NCBI RefSeq assembly: GCF_964204645.1
Contig: NC_134028.1
Location: forward strand, 8,225,001-8,289,000
DNA length: 64,000 nt
Direction of reading: 5' to 3'
Origin: Tubulanus polymorphus
Taxonomy: Eukaryota > Nemertea > Palaeonemertea > Tubulaniformes > Tubulanidae
Each line of letters starts with the position of its first letter. Position 1 is the first letter of the stretch. The notes under the pieces were generated by a model. The model searched no databases. It saw only the letters and a program-made list of their open reading frames with translations, and was not told where the DNA came from. Below are positions 1 through 12,087 of the stretch, piece after piece. The position numbers and the translations under genes are program-made.

Positions 1-3000
1 CTTATATCCCTGGCTAGATTATTATCATCATTGGGAACCGAGGTTACTGTTGATTACTGATTAAAATGAACATTTCAACGAAATGTTGCCGAAAAGTTTC
101 AATTTGTTACTAATAGCACTTTTAGAGGTTGGCAGCCGTTACCATTTATAGCCGCTATTGCTTTGATATGAAGCGATGACAGGCAAAATTTCAATATTTC
201 AAGCGATAGATATTTATCGATGTTTTTATACCGTATGCGTGTACCGGTAATTGTTTCGTTACAGAGACCAAAGTCCGAGCGAGTGGTGAGGTTTGTCGGT
301 TGTGCAAAATGGTTATGTCGTATTTGGCTATGCTCTTGAGGGAACAGTCGACCGCGCAAACAATCGACCACGCAGTCGAACGAGTTTGCAACTTCTTACC
401 AGCTGCGATGAAAAAACCTGTACGTATATTGAATTCTATTTGTGAGATCAATACAACCAACATCGATCACTGGAAATACTTTGACCTAATGTTGTAGCAG
501 TACCAAACTATATAGTCGGTTTAAATTCAAGATTAGTTAATTTTCGATCAACTTTAAACTGGATTTTTACAGGCTCTTGAATCCATATTTCCAAAATAGT
601 ACTGGTAATCAGATGAATACACAATTGATTTTTGTACTCGGCGTTTGGTATAGTTTTCATTGGTAATTGGAAGTAGATTTTAATTGGTTACCGTTCGAAG
701 AAATTGAAGCGTAGTAACAGAGTAACTACTACTAGCGAACCTAGCTGGAAATCTAGCTGAAGTGCTCCAGTCAGGCATTCTGAAGTGTTGGGCATATTCA
801 CCACACAAGTAGGCCTACATATTTGTTAGACAAATAGCTGCAAAGTTGGAAACAAATAGCAAAGAGTCTCTACAACTCCTTGTTTCATATTCGGTTCAGG
901 ATCCCTACGACTCATTGATCCCTTTAAAGCTCCTTCTCAATGAAAAGCGGTGTTTGAAACTACATTAATGCCAGAAGCTCCTTCAATTTTGAAAGATAGG
1001 AAATCAGAAGTTGTGGCACAGTAAAAAGACTACGCCTAAATCGATGCAGTCAGGATTTTTTACCAATTCGGTGGTTACCAAATTTGAAAGGATCAGAATT
1101 TGCCACCGAATTTACCGTTTTGCCGAGGTAGACAGTACAGATTTATGAGGAGTCTACTGTATTTGAGATATGAAAGTCATGCAGAAGCTTCATCAAAATT
1201 TGAAATTTTCTCCTTTAACAATTTCTTGAAAACTCCTTGTATCCAGGAATGGCTGATTTGTTGGGTCACCCTGTAGTCACCTTACTTATCCCCAAGATGA
1301 TCAAAGCTATCGACCATCACCTCTGATATTAATAGGGAAGGGTGACTGACTGTGGCGCAGTAACTTAGCAATCAATAACTGTCCCTGAATTCTTCACTGC
1401 ACTTGTTGAGAGGAAAACCTACGGAATTGTTTATTCCATGTAATATTTTTCAGTGTGATGATATGATAGAACAATACGGACCGTTTATCATTCAAAAGTT
1501 GGACCAGCAGCTCGTAAACCCTGCCGATGTTTGTGCCGTAAGTGTTCAAATGCAATTACCGGTAGGCCTATTATATTCTTAAATACAACAGTAAGAATGA
1601 TATATTCTAATATTGAGCCTTTCACCTTAACAATAATTTTCCCATAGGAATTCTATATTCAAGTCTTGTTTTTGACAAACCATAATTTTAGAAAACACGG
1701 AAAACACCGGGAAATGATTTCTCTCGGGGAAAACGCATGGAAAACAGAGAAATGGAATTTATTTTGCTTGTGCGGGTTCCTCCCCAATTGTGTTTAATGG
1801 ACTGCATGCCCGTTATCAGAACATTTACAACAACTTTACTACCTTCGCTTCATTTGGTGAATTTTTGAATTCCTATAAAATTTAAATTACCAGGTAACTG
1901 AAATATTTACTAGGCTAGTTTACTACTTACATCTGTCAAGATATGAATTCTCCGGTCTGTACTACTGCCGTTCATCGGAACACAGGAAAAGTCCTTAATT
2001 TCGTTTATCGGGAAAACACAGGGAATTCATAAGCGGATGGATTTTGACCCTGAAGCATTGTTTTACTTTTTTATCGTCAATATCAATTTCTTTTCGTATA
2101 TTTTCAGGCTATGGAACATTGTTAGACCCACGTTTGGACTCGAGATTAAAATTATTGAGCACGCGTTTTTTTTCAAACGGTACGGGGCGGATCTTGGTGA
2201 CCTAGATTCCTGTCTTAAGTTTTATAGGTAAAATAAACCGAAATCTCGTCATTTTCATTCCCTAAATTTGATTAGCTCTTTTTCGTTAAGATCCCTTCCT
2301 AGATCCGCCCGTGCTGCCCTCTCCCGGTCAACAATGAATTTGTAATTGATCTCGCGTTGTAATTCTGTTCAACAGTACTTCGTGATGTCTACTAACACTT
2401 TCACCCGCCATACAAGTTGGAATATTGAGGAGCAAATCTGAAATATTATCTAGTGCTTCGTTTTAAGATTAGCGGTAGCTCTGTCTGTAATTGTATAGGC
2501 CTATGTGTTTTTATTTCCGATTCAAATTATTAATCAAAACATATTAGATATACATCATATTCCGTATTCATATTAGTTTTAGCTTAAGTTGAGCATAATT
2601 TTTATTTGTCGCCTATGATGATAATCCAAAGCATTGAAATTGAATGATAATAATGATGATAATTGTAATTTTTTTCTATTAGCTAGAAACAAGCTATGTT
2701 GCCAGTGAATCTTCTATATCGAAAATTGGGGGTTGAAATTAAATGCGGTTCTATTTTTTGAAAATTAAATTGGTGAGTGTGAATCTGCTGTCCCAGACTG
2801 GGTCCCTAAGACATTGGACACCTCATGGCCTAGCATACAATTTTTGATCGTCCAGTTCACTACTTCAGGCATTTTAAACTAGCTAATATGCCCAAAAACG
2901 TTTTGTCAGCACACTTTCATGAGGCGATCGTCCATACTTTACACTCCAATCGATAGAGTTAACAATTGTTAGAATTTATTAACTCGTATTAATCCTAAGG

Positions 3001-3187
3001 TTCATTTCACTGATTAACTTAACGTTAAAGATTCATTTGTAATCTGGTATGACTAATGTAACTTTCAAAGTCATTCTGTGAAATGCGGTCCTTTTTTCTA
3101 AGCTTTGATATATATTATGTTATCGCTCATTGTACGATACTAATGTATTTTGATTATGATGCTTGTTATTTGTATATCGGTTGTAGG

Positions 3188-3368
3188 TACAGTCGAACCT
3201 CGTTATTACGATTCTGTTTAAGACAAAACCTGTTCATTGCGATGATTTCCAGCATGTTCTGGCTAAGATATTTTACATCATTCCTGATTAAGAAAATACG
3301 AAGCCCGTTTGATGTTACAATTTCGTCATTTTTGTCCACAAGATCCGTATTAACGAGGTTCCACTGTA
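3188..3368. mobile_element. Short TIR element, pogo/Tc1-mariner-like ends (MITE)
   Basis: The left end reads TACAGTCGAACCTCGTTATT and the right end, on the other strand, reads TACAGTGGAACCTCGTTAAT. These are matching inverted ends of about 20 bases with TA at both outer edges, as expected for a TA target duplication. At about 180 bp it is too short to code for a transposase, so it is non-autonomous. A decayed relative sits at 53728-54049. The superfamily assignment rests on the TA flank and the CAGTSGAACCTCG end only. Confidence 0.7.
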
Positions 3369-3991
3369 TTTTCTGGTAAAATCGTACATTCTAAATCTTG
3401 AATCATCGCTGGTGCTGACTACGTCCAAGGGTGAGAATTGATTTCACCGCGTGATACAAGGAATTATTTTGGGAATACAGTTGGATACTGTGATAAAATC
3501 TGTGATAAAAAGATATTTGAAACTGTAAGGGAACATGCATATTGTCCTAATTATCCATCACTAAAATCATTTATAATGAAACGATCTTTTATGAACAATT
3601 ATCATGTCTTCGTGGTTGACTTTGACATCCTTGGACGGTTCACAAGAGTCTTTCTATTGACGATTTCATATTTGTCTTTTATCATACCACAGCGTATATA
3701 GAATGCAGGCTTAAAGTGACACCCTGATGCCGAGATCCCTCCCAGAGGCCTACCCCCGTACTTGAATGCTCGATTCACTAGAGGTTTGTCGTTATGTGAA
3801 GCATTTTAACCCGGTTTGTGCGAACATCATAGTCATATTAAAATCTTCAATACCCTGCTTCTCAAATTGACGGAATATTTTTACGTTGGAAGAATGAAGA
3901 ATTAAACTTGTAAGAAAAATAACTATGGCTAAATCCGGATTTAAGGAATACGAAAAGTTAAGTTACCCCATGGGTTAAAGTTAACACCAGT

Positions 3992-4248
3992 CTATAGCCG
4001 CGATCACACGAGCGTTCTTGGCCAGAGCCAAATTTTGCCCATGATCGCTTATTGTGTTTGAATTGCAATTGGTTCCGGAAATGACTTACTTCGCATTTAT
4101 TTGTTTGAGCATTGTTTAGTATCGAGTGAGTGATTTATAGCTACGTGTGATCGCGTTCTTCTCAATTAGGAACGGGCCAGATTTGTATCAGGCCCGATCC
4201 GTACCAATTTGGCCCAGGCCAAATCGTCTGTGTGATCGCGGCTTATAA
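3992..4248. mobile_element. MITE with ATAGCCGCGATCACAC ends, copy 1
   Basis: The element starts TATAGCCGCGATCACACGAG and ends with the inverted form GTGTGATCGCGGCTTATA. Its interior (GCATTGTTTAGTATCGAGTG, TTGGCCCAGGCCAAAT) recurs in the same order at 58299-58570 in an intron of the ZNF207 gene, so this is a dispersed family. It has no coding capacity. ACCAG occurs close to both ends and may be part of a target duplication, or the target may be TA. Confidence 0.75.
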
Positions 4249-4354
4249 AACCAGCCTCTGGAAACCAAACCAACTATACCCATTCAACACCCAACTACCC
4301 ACAGCTTTGATATAAACATCATATTATCTAGTGTGTTTCTCCATATAGATGAAG

Positions 4355-5467
4355 TTATTTACGATGAAGTAAATGCCAGGCCGTGGCTCTAAAACGACCA
4401 TTCGTAAAACAATAAATGAAGAAATTCACAGAAGAATTCAATGTTGGCAACAAATCGCCGAACAGCCTTTTCACGATTTTCGCTTCTGGCGAGTAAAACC
4501 TTCGTGGGAGTTTGATAAAACGTCTCAAGAAATCGTAGTTTGACTTGAATGATGTCGGAACTTCGCAGAAGATAAAAAGAAATACAATGGCGACGGCCAT
4601 TTTTCCTGCCTTGGCGTCTAGTTTCCCCGCAGTCTTCTGGGTTGCATTATGATCGATTCCCTTTTCCCTAATTTTTGAAATATTACGAAGCGTCCAAATC
4701 AAATATGCATTGAAAATAATCAATAATACAGCCGGTAGAATTTCTTTGAAGACGGGGCCAATGAATTGGTTGACATATCCGTAAATTCGGAAGAAAACTT
4801 GTTGAATTGCATTATTTCCCGTGGAGCCGAGACCTGTTACGTACATCTGACTACACGCGTCATACTGGTGTGTGATTGTCGTGCCGATCACAAACGGGGA
4901 GTAAAGAAATGCGAATGAAATCACCATAAAAATAACGATCAGCTTCACGCGACTCGGAGTGAAATGACGGCGAGCAAAGAACGGAAATGCCACGGAAAAC
5001 GCCCGTTCGGATACGACCATTACAGTCAACCAATTACGAGTGAGTTGGGCCGAATACCGTGGTATCCAGGCTAGTTTATAAACCCACGGTACGACGCCCC
5101 AACTCAGACTGACTTTTCTGAATATTCGCGAACCTTGCGTCAGATAAGCAACGACGAATCGAAAAGGTTCTTGAATACCGCGGAACACCAGAAATGTTAT
5201 ATCAGCCAGCGCCAAACAACGCAGTAAATAAAGTGATATGTGGTTAGAAGACTGTCGTCGTAGAATCGAAATATTGAATACGTTGAGCAGAATTCCGACA
5301 ACAGAAATAGGCAAACTACCCGCTAGTTTAACGCTTACTGCGAATACAGACCAAAAGACAAAACGACATTTTTCAGAATCGTTTAGAATTTCACTGCGCC
5401 ACGTTGTTGTTACTGTTATATTATCTGCATCGGTCGTATCATTTGCCAACATCTTTCTATACCGCAA
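4355..5467 (-). CDS. Class A (rhodopsin-type) peptide-receptor-like GPCR, single exon
   Basis: This 370-residue open frame has the layout of a seven-helix plasma-membrane receptor. The N-terminus carries possible N-glycosylation sites (NDT, NIT). TM1 is near 48-68, TM2 77-97 (LALAD at 85-89), TM3 137-157, TM4 172-194, TM5 242-261, TM6 289-305 and TM7 333-353. TM3 ends in ERAF (154-157) in place of DRY, followed by SVAFPF. TM7 ends NSSVNFFIY instead of NPxxY, a form common in invertebrate FMRFamide-receptor-like and orphan peptide receptors. I see no cysteine at the usual top of TM3, although ECL2 has C205, so the conserved disulfide may be absent. The start is the first ATG; a second in-frame ATG at residue 6 is possible. 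Single-exon receptors of this kind are common in lophotrochozoans. The ligand is unknown. Confidence 0.85.
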   Translation of the reverse strand: MRYRKMLANDTTDADNITVTTTWRSEILNDSEKCRFVFWSVFAVSVKLAGSLPISVVGILLNVFNISILRRQSSNHISLYLLRCLALADITFLVFRGIQEPFRFVVAYLTQGSRIFRKVSLSWGVVPWVYKLAWIPRYSAQLTRNWLTVMVVSERAFSVAFPFFARRHFTPSRVKLIVIFMVISFAFLYSPFVIGTTITHQYDACSQMYVTGLGSTGNNAIQQVFFRIYGYVNQFIGPVFKEILPAVLLIIFNAYLIWTLRNISKIREKGIDHNATQKTAGKLDAKAGKMAVAIVFLFIFCEVPTSFKSNYDFLRRFIKLPRRFYSPEAKIVKRLFGDLLPTLNSSVNFFIYCFTNGRFRATAWHLLHRK

Positions 5468-6531
5468 AATGATGATTACTCATGGGCCAATAAAATTAGC
5501 TTACACTAATACTGCACAATTTGTCAAATACAAAAAGCAGTTTGAAATCATTGTGCTAAAAGGTTAAGCTTATTTCATCTTATATATACGCATGCAGATG
5601 AAACTTGCCCCGAGACTTTATTTGATTGGCTGAAAATATGAATAACCCGGAATGCATGGTTTTATCGAATACGAACAACTACGGCGTAACTATGAGGGGA
5701 TTTCGAAGAAATGAAGTGAGATTAGGTATGATGTTTTCGAGATACCCAGAGGAGTTGACCTATGGTTCAACTAACGGTGGGCGAACTTCGGTTATCGGAG
5801 TAAGTCGACTATGTTCGAACTAAGTGAAACCGAATGTCAGTTATTCTGAACTGTAGTCCGGAAATGGTCGATACAGGATTGAGCACGGTGGCCGACACTG
5901 TCAAATGAGTTTCGGCCGAACTCAAGTGCGTCCCGTAATATATTAGTTCCGACCACCAGTAATCGAGCTACGAACCGAAGTTCACCTAGACGGTTGCAAG
6001 GTGTAAGGGCTCAAGTAGGGTATTGCATAGTATAGTTCCTTCGCGTATGCTTACTGCGTTGTTCGGTTTATGTGTAACCCAAAGAAAGTTGTCATGTCGA
6101 CACATTTACATCGCCAGCCATTAACATTCCATGTGTCAACGTGTCGACGTATCTACCAACCGACAAATTGACTATTAATGATCTCTTAACCTCATACACC
6201 AAACACATCACGTGACCAAACACATGATAAACCCCATACTTAAAATACAAATTGCATTTTATATTAGTTTCAACACGGTTAAACATTCAAATTCACCGGA
6301 GATTCATTATTTATTTTCATCACTGTCATCGTGAGATGCGCCTCCCAAAAAACAAACGTGGGGACGGTGAAATATGGCATTGTTCACATTGCTACAGAAC
6401 GACGTCGATGCGTGCCGCCTCTCTTTTTCAAAATCAAAAATGATGCAGCTGATGCTTATAGTTTACTGTTTCGGTTTAGATTTTCTTCTCTTGTTTGTTT
6501 GTGTTTTGTGGTCACCCGTCAACCAGTCAAC

Positions 6532-6745
6532 CCACGATGCTTGTACATACATTGGCGACAACATTGCGACGTGTCGTCCGTCGACCGTCAACCAGCGGAT
6601 GATATAGGTCTATGCGCTCTATCGTCTCTCATTTTTGTCACCACGATCCTTGTACATAAATTGGCGACAACATTGCATCGTGTCATCCGTCGACCGTCAA
6701 CCAGCAGGTGAGATATGCACTCTATCATCTCTTCAATGGGCCAAC
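6532..6745. repeat. Tandem duplication, period 109 bp
   Basis: Copy 1 (6532-6640) and copy 2 (6641 to about 6745) both begin CCACGAT(G/C)CTTGTACATA and share TTGGCGACAACATTGC and CCGTCGACCGTCAACCAGC at equal spacing. The copies differ by scattered substitutions, so the duplication is not recent. No coding function is seen. Confidence 0.8.
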
Positions 6746-7342
6746 CAACAAACAACCAACAGTAGTCAACTGTCACTAGTCGTCGGTCAACCTGTACATG
6801 AACTGTTCCTTTGCTGCGCATCAATACCCAATTATCAATGTATTCATGCGCCAATGTATTAATGCGCTGATACATTAACCGCACAACTTACTAACTCTAC
6901 GCTAAGGCACTATACTATGCTATATCCAACTTGGGCCGGTGTAAGTTCATTTCGAAGGTCATTCGATCAGCAACCTGAAAAAGTAGAACCCTCCCTGCTC
7001 CTCATCAACATCTCACCAAATTTCAAAATATCGCAATGGCTGGTTCAGCCTGTATCATGTACGGTATACAAGATATTCCTGTATTTTTCAGCTCTCGACA
7101 GCAGCAAAGATGGCCGCAAGAGTGCTTACTTTTGCTAACCAAAATTTTCTCGGACAATAAAATGCTGTAGGCCCTATATAGATCAAGACGAAGGCGGCCG
7201 TCTAAAATGAATGATGAGAAAGGTGTCACTTTTTCGTTCAAAAAGTGCTTACTCAGGGTGGCCTCTGACAAAAAACTCATGGAATTAGAAAAATCATTGA
7301 AAACTCAGGGATTTCGGATAATGCTTTAGTGACTGCGAATGT

Positions 7343-7460
7343 AGGAAAAATGGCCACGGAAAAAATTGCCAGGAAAAAATTGCCATGGAAAAAATGGCCA
7401 AGGTATTTGCCTATGAAAAAAATGGGCATGGAAAAATGGCCACGAAAAAAAAGGCCAGGG
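7343..7460. repeat. Degenerate short tandem repeat (AAAAATGGCCA unit)
   Basis: Six or seven units of about 15-20 bases built on (A)5-7-TGGCCA(C/A/T)GG or TTGCCA run head to tail, for example GAAAAAATTGCCATGGAAAA. An inverted unit (TTTTTCCTTGGCCATTTTTT) follows at about 7513-7532. The units vary in length and the spacers are not unique sequence, so this is a decayed satellite-like repeat and not a CRISPR array. Confidence 0.6.
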
Positions 7461-8129
7461 ACAATTTATGAGAACTACTGACAATGTTAATAAAACATTA
7501 AGCTTTCAATTTTTCCTTGGCCATTTTTTCCGTTCACCAGTGACTACATGTAACTAGAGAGACACCGGCATCTGTAAAGCCCGCCGCACACCGCTTTTAC
7601 TTACGAAAGTCGGACGTCATCCAACTCTTACTACGACTTTTTTCAAATAAAATTTCCGAAAATATCTCGTTATAAAAAAAAGAATCTTGTTCGGCGATTT
7701 ATGTAGCCAACGCAGTAGAGCCACAACCTGATATTTACTAAACCAAATATTTAGAAAGGTCCATGAACATTTTCCACAAATTGAAAATGTTTGAGATCCT
7801 CATACTAGAACTATTCACACGAAGAGAAGAAGGCTAATATAGGACTTCATGAATCCAGCATGCGGTTGAATTTTTGTTTTGGCTTGGAATACAGACCGAT
7901 CAAAAACGTCGACATTTTGCAATAAACCCGTGGTCCACCCACATAACTGCGCGGAAGAACTTTTGTGACCCCATTAATCACCAACTCATTTGCGTCGGAA
8001 TAATTGCGTCGATTTACGATAGATGTATTAAACACGTAGGATACGCTATATACTGATTTTTCTTCGAGCAATCATTCTGCCAGACCCTAAATATCTGATC
8101 GCGCCGCCGTCGAGTCGAAATGACTGTCA

Positions 8130-8475
8130 GTTGACTCTTTGAAGCGGGATACCAGTGGAAGGTTGGGCAGCGAATTGTCTAGCCTCGACAATAACGCCAT
8201 TTTTAACTTTTGTATGGGAGGCGGGGAACTTCAAATAAACCGATGTTGGATTATGTCTTTTTCAAACACGGGAAGGCGGGCAACTTCAAAGAATGTGATT
8301 TCACATAAAAGAAGGCGGGATCTTCAAAAGTGGTAGATCATATTCAATTGAATGATGAACTAACTATAAGCGCTACTGAGGTATTTGTATGGAAAACTTC
8401 AATTCTTAATCAGACCGTCGGTCCTTATTGTGAAAATCAACGGTACATCGCGTAGCGGCGAACTTCAAATATTTC
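8130..8475. promoter_or_regulatory. Candidate Sp5 upstream regulatory cluster: repeated GCGGG/CTTCAAA motif with TCF-type sites
   Basis: A compound motif close to GGCGGG(A/C)ACTTCAAA recurs at 8220-8236, 8275-8291, 8314-8330 and 8455-8470, and in reverse order at 8137-8148 (CTTTGAAGCGGG). GGCGGG cores resemble Sp/KLF GC boxes. CTTTGAA at 8137-8143 and its complement TTCAAAG at 8285-8291 match the TCF/LEF consensus CTTTGWW. Another TCF-type site, CTTTGAT, lies in the intron at 9714-9720. The cluster sits 0.6-1 kb upstream of Sp5. Sp5 is a direct Wnt/beta-catenin target and is autoregulated in other animals, so regulation by both is plausible, but it is inferred here from motifs only. Confidence 0.4.
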
Positions 8476-9092
8476 AGCGCGTCAGCTGTACAAAGCAATT
8501 GTAATAGGTGGTTTTCTTAAGCCACCGAAAGCATTTCACATAGTCAATAAGAAGGATTGTGCGTCATGAATGGCGAACGTTCTTAAGGGGTCTCGACGCG
8601 GCACGATTTCTCCCGACACAGTCTATAAAAACAGACCGACGCGATATTCTCTCGCAAATTAACCGCCCCGGTCAACACCCGAATCACAAAAAACCGATTT
8701 ATCGCGCGGTATTTATGATCACGTGACCTCTCTCCCTCTCCCTCGTCGAAAATTGCGTTTGATCGACGATTATGAATCCATTTGCGAAACACATAAAACA
8801 GAAGCGAGCGGTTCCGCGAGTACGCCTAAACCGACCCCGCCGTGGCTTCCATTATATACAACGACAAATACACACAGTAGGTTAGCGTGAAGCACAAAAC
8901 AGAACGTTTACTTTAATGTCGACCGCCTATTGACTATAATTGGCCAGCGGTGCGCACCAAAGTGATTTTCCTCTTTATTCCATTGGATGACGGCAACGCA
9001 AAGTTTTTCTAGAAAACTGCTCGACAGTATTAGCACGTCCGAGGTTCGGGAGTAGAACACCTTCCGATCTGGTTACTTCAGACACGTCAAAT

Positions 9093-10795
9093 ATGGCTAT
9101 AGCATCTGGGTTTATTCGTATGCATTCGCAAGTAAGTGGTTGGAAGAGTTTTTTTCTATCGTTAGCGATGAATTGGATTTTTTGTTCGATTAAATGTGCT
9201 TAACAATCAAACTGATGTAATTCGTCTGCGCGATGAAGACTACGTACATAACATATATTTAGAATGACAACATAATATACATATTAGAAATAATAGAATT
9301 TTCATGTCAGACCCCTATTATGGATGTCATGTTTGACGAGTCAGTCGATGCTTAGTTCATCCTGTGCGGTGTATCCAGTCACATGTCTATCAGAGAAGTC
9401 CTAGTTAGGTAGCTTTCGTCATTATAACTCAAATGGTAACACGAGAATCATAAAAAAGGATCCTCCATATATACATCGATGCCAATGATTCCATTCATGG
9501 AGGAAGGCGTTTATGGTAGGATTTGAGAGTTGGTAAAAAGGATGCACATTTTGTGTAGGTACATAGTTGATAAAAAGAAAAGATATCTTTGAAAAACTAG
9601 GAACTGTATTTGTAAATAGCCACTATTGAGATGTACTCTATAAAAAAACATTGGACCCTTTAAATATCTACATAAATCTAAACATTTCACCATCTGTACT
9701 AAGTTGATATAGACTTTGATAATGTGGCAAACTTAATTATAAGCATTCCATCGATTTCAGGTGCAGCAATATGGAGATGTACCGGCAATTGAGACTATGA
9801 TACAATCGAACTGTGGACGGATTGGTATGTCGGCAAACCTCCCCATTAATTTTACCCGACCGAGTTCTATGTATTGCCTGCCTTCACAAACGACTGTACA
9901 AACTCCTCACCCCTACCGAGGGTATCACCAGGACCCGCGGTACTGTCAACAAAACGCATTGAAAGCGACGTTCGAACTGTCGCATCACAATTCACGGCAA
10001 CAAATGTTCAAATGTGCTTCAAATATCGAACAACGTTTGGATTTTATGGCAATGCCTCACCAGTTAGCCGCTCACCCGCCGTCGGCTATGGTCACGTCTG
10101 TGCCAACCGGGAATCTGTCCCCACCGCCGGCTCACGAGGCCGATATACCCTGGTGGAGTGTTGGTCACGCGGGACAAACGGCGCTGCATCATCATTCACT
10201 TCCGGTCACAGCAGCGCAGCGATCGATGGCCTACCATCAACCGATATCGAACTTGTATCAAGATCACAGTCAGCTCATTGAAGCGCCCGGGAAATCAGCG
10301 GCACCCACTGTTGCGCGTAGGTGTCGCCGCTGTCGCTGCCCGAACTGTCAAAACTCGACAAACTCCGATCCGAACAAACCGAAACAACACATATGTCACA
10401 TTCCAGGTTGCGGGAAGATTTACGGCAAAACGTCGCATTTGAAAGCGCACTTACGCTGGCACGCGGGGGAACGGCCGTTCGTTTGTAACTGGTTATTTTG
10501 TGGGAAAAGTTTCACTCGCTCGGACGAATTGCAGCGCCACCTACGCACGCACACGGGCGAAAAGAGATTCGCGTGTGCGGTTTGCGCGAAACGATTCACC
10601 CGCAGCGATCATTTGAGTAAACACGTGAAAACACACGAAAATAAAACTCAGAAAGCGAAGACGTCTTGCGCAAAAAGCGGCATAGAAAACCTCCCCGAGG
10701 AACCCGTTCAGAAAAACACAAGCTCGTCTTCTGACAGTTTTTCAGACAATGAAAGTGTCTCGGACTGCGAGGAAAATCTTATCGTCGACATTTGA
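9093..10795 (+). CDS. Sp5: Sp5-type transcription factor (Sp/KLF family, Buttonhead box)
   Basis: This nuclear, sequence-specific DNA-binding factor recognises GC boxes; Sp5 relatives act mostly as repressors in Wnt signalling. I join exon 1 (9093-9131, starting [10 protein letters not shown], donor GTAAGT) to exon 2 (9761-10795, acceptor TTTCAG). The join is in phase 0 and gives 357 residues. The sequence shows a DIPWWS motif (141-146), as in Sp5 (DLPWWS), and a Buttonhead box [12 protein letters not shown] (about 199-210). Three C2H2 fingers follow: CHIPGC..HLRWH (225-247), CNWLFC..HLRTH (255-277) and CAVC..HVKTH (285-305). The tail is acidic and serine-rich. The third finger has CAVCAKRF where vertebrate proteins have CPECGKRF. 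The frame continues upstream only to the GTG at 9761, which is why an upstream ATG exon is needed; the short exon 1 is less certain than the rest. Confidence 0.92.
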
Positions 10796-12087
10796 ATCGC
10801 GGGATTAACGCACGGGGGCTTGTTTGAAGCAATGATGGTGTTATCCCGAGGTGTAGAGAATAAATACACTGTTGCTGCCTTAAACTAAAAAAAAATTGTT
10901 GTCAATCATTCTGCGCATTGGTGACCACAGTTTTTGTTATCCGGAGCGTTTTAGGATTTATTAGTTCATTGGATTTTTATATAACACTGGAATTTATGAA
11001 ATAATGTCGGAATAAGCAAACAATATGAATTTATTCGAAAAACGTGGTCTGGTGGGGTCGAGCCAATGGTATAGCTTTAAATTGCAATACCGGTGATGAA
11101 TTGTATTTTGAAACACATCGTGTTGAGCCAAACTATTTTTTATAAACATTCTCATATGGTATTGGCTCCTGCTTTGATATGCCTACTAGCTGGTAGCAAA
11201 TGCAGGTTCAAGGACCTGCCTTAACCAATCTAAACCCACCTACCAACTTGACACATCGGTTTTTGATTTAGGGCAATTTCTGAATTTAGTCTGCATAGCA
11301 TAGCTGTGCAAATTGGCTTATGGGTCTGTTATTTGGAAATTCTGTGTCTTCAATCGAAAGAAAGCTAACAAATTGCCTCGAAAAATGTACCGTTGCAGCG
11401 GTAAAACCATAAAGAAAGAGTTTTAAAGAAATCGTCCAGATTGAATATAACATTAATTCGTATGGGTGAAAAATCCCTTCAAAATGACTAATGCTGACAT
11501 TTCGGAGCACGACTTCGCGGGGCTCAAAATGTCTTGGTGGTGCGAAACCGTCAATATGTCTCTGTTAGTTAAAGCAAAACATAGTCTTTTTCAAGGGAAT
11601 TGTCGTCCGTAGAAAGTGTGCTATTTGACCAGAATGACTTAACAACTCATTCGGAAAATTATAAATAATCGTTATATTAAATAGATATAAATATATACTT
11701 ACATAGAAACATACATACATGTAAATTCGATTTTGTTAAATCATATTGATTTATGTATTACTAAATAAATATACATATATAGAAAATAACTATTTTCATC
11801 TCCGAGTCATATCAGCCAGGAACGCACTCCTCGGGCAGTTGACCCTCATTTTTTTGGTTTATCGGTTGTTCGTAAGGCGTCACATTTTTATGTGCACCAA
11901 AGAAATTTCTTATTGAAAATGGCCAATGGAATACATACATCGAAATAGATATGTTCACCTTCAGAATGTGGTGAAGACAAGACTGCTACACGAATGGCGA
12001 GTCAGAAGGTGTGGTTACATATTGCATGCAAATCACGTTAGTTTAGCCATTTTAATGCGCTAGTCCCTACTTAAGTTGAGACAACAA
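10796..12087. other. Sp5 3' region and spacer to the SLC22 array
   Basis: A poly(A) signal AATAAA lies at 10859-10864, about 60 bases after the Sp5 stop. The remainder is AT-rich, especially 11660-11790, which holds runs of ATATA and ACATACAT. No open frame with recognisable content is seen on either strand. Confidence 0.6.
10859..10864 (+). other. Poly(A) signal of Sp5
   Basis: A canonical AATAAA hexamer occurs 64 bases downstream of the Sp5 stop codon on the coding strand, followed within 30 bases by an A-rich stretch. Its position suits the end of a short 3' UTR. Confidence 0.6.

Larger units (their letters stand above)
1..4354. other. Gene-free AT-rich stretch
   Basis: I see no convincing coding exon here on either strand. 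The open frames are short, lack domain signatures and do not chain through splice sites. Two small inverted-repeat elements lie inside (3188-3368 and 3992-4248) and are listed separately. Short phrases of the type GGAAAAC recur degenerately around 1690-1750 and 1985-2030. Regulatory sequence for flanking genes cannot be excluded. Confidence 0.6.
5468..9092. other. Intergenic region between the GPCR and Sp5
   Basis: No gene is supported. The many small overlapping frames at 6250-6880 sit on a tandem duplication (6532-6745) and look spurious. A degenerate short tandem repeat lies at 7343-7460. The right part (8100-8500) holds GC-box and TCF-like motifs, and the last few hundred bases must contain the Sp5 promoter. 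The GPCR and Sp5 are divergently transcribed from this region. Confidence 0.6.

Noticed and set aside
6252-6884. Several overlapping 60-126 codon frames on both strands
   Set aside because: No domains, no splice logic, and the frames sit on a 109-bp tandem duplication.
7343-7460. CRISPR-like direct repeats
   Set aside because: Units are degenerate with no unique spacers of constant length, and the context is a eukaryotic genome.
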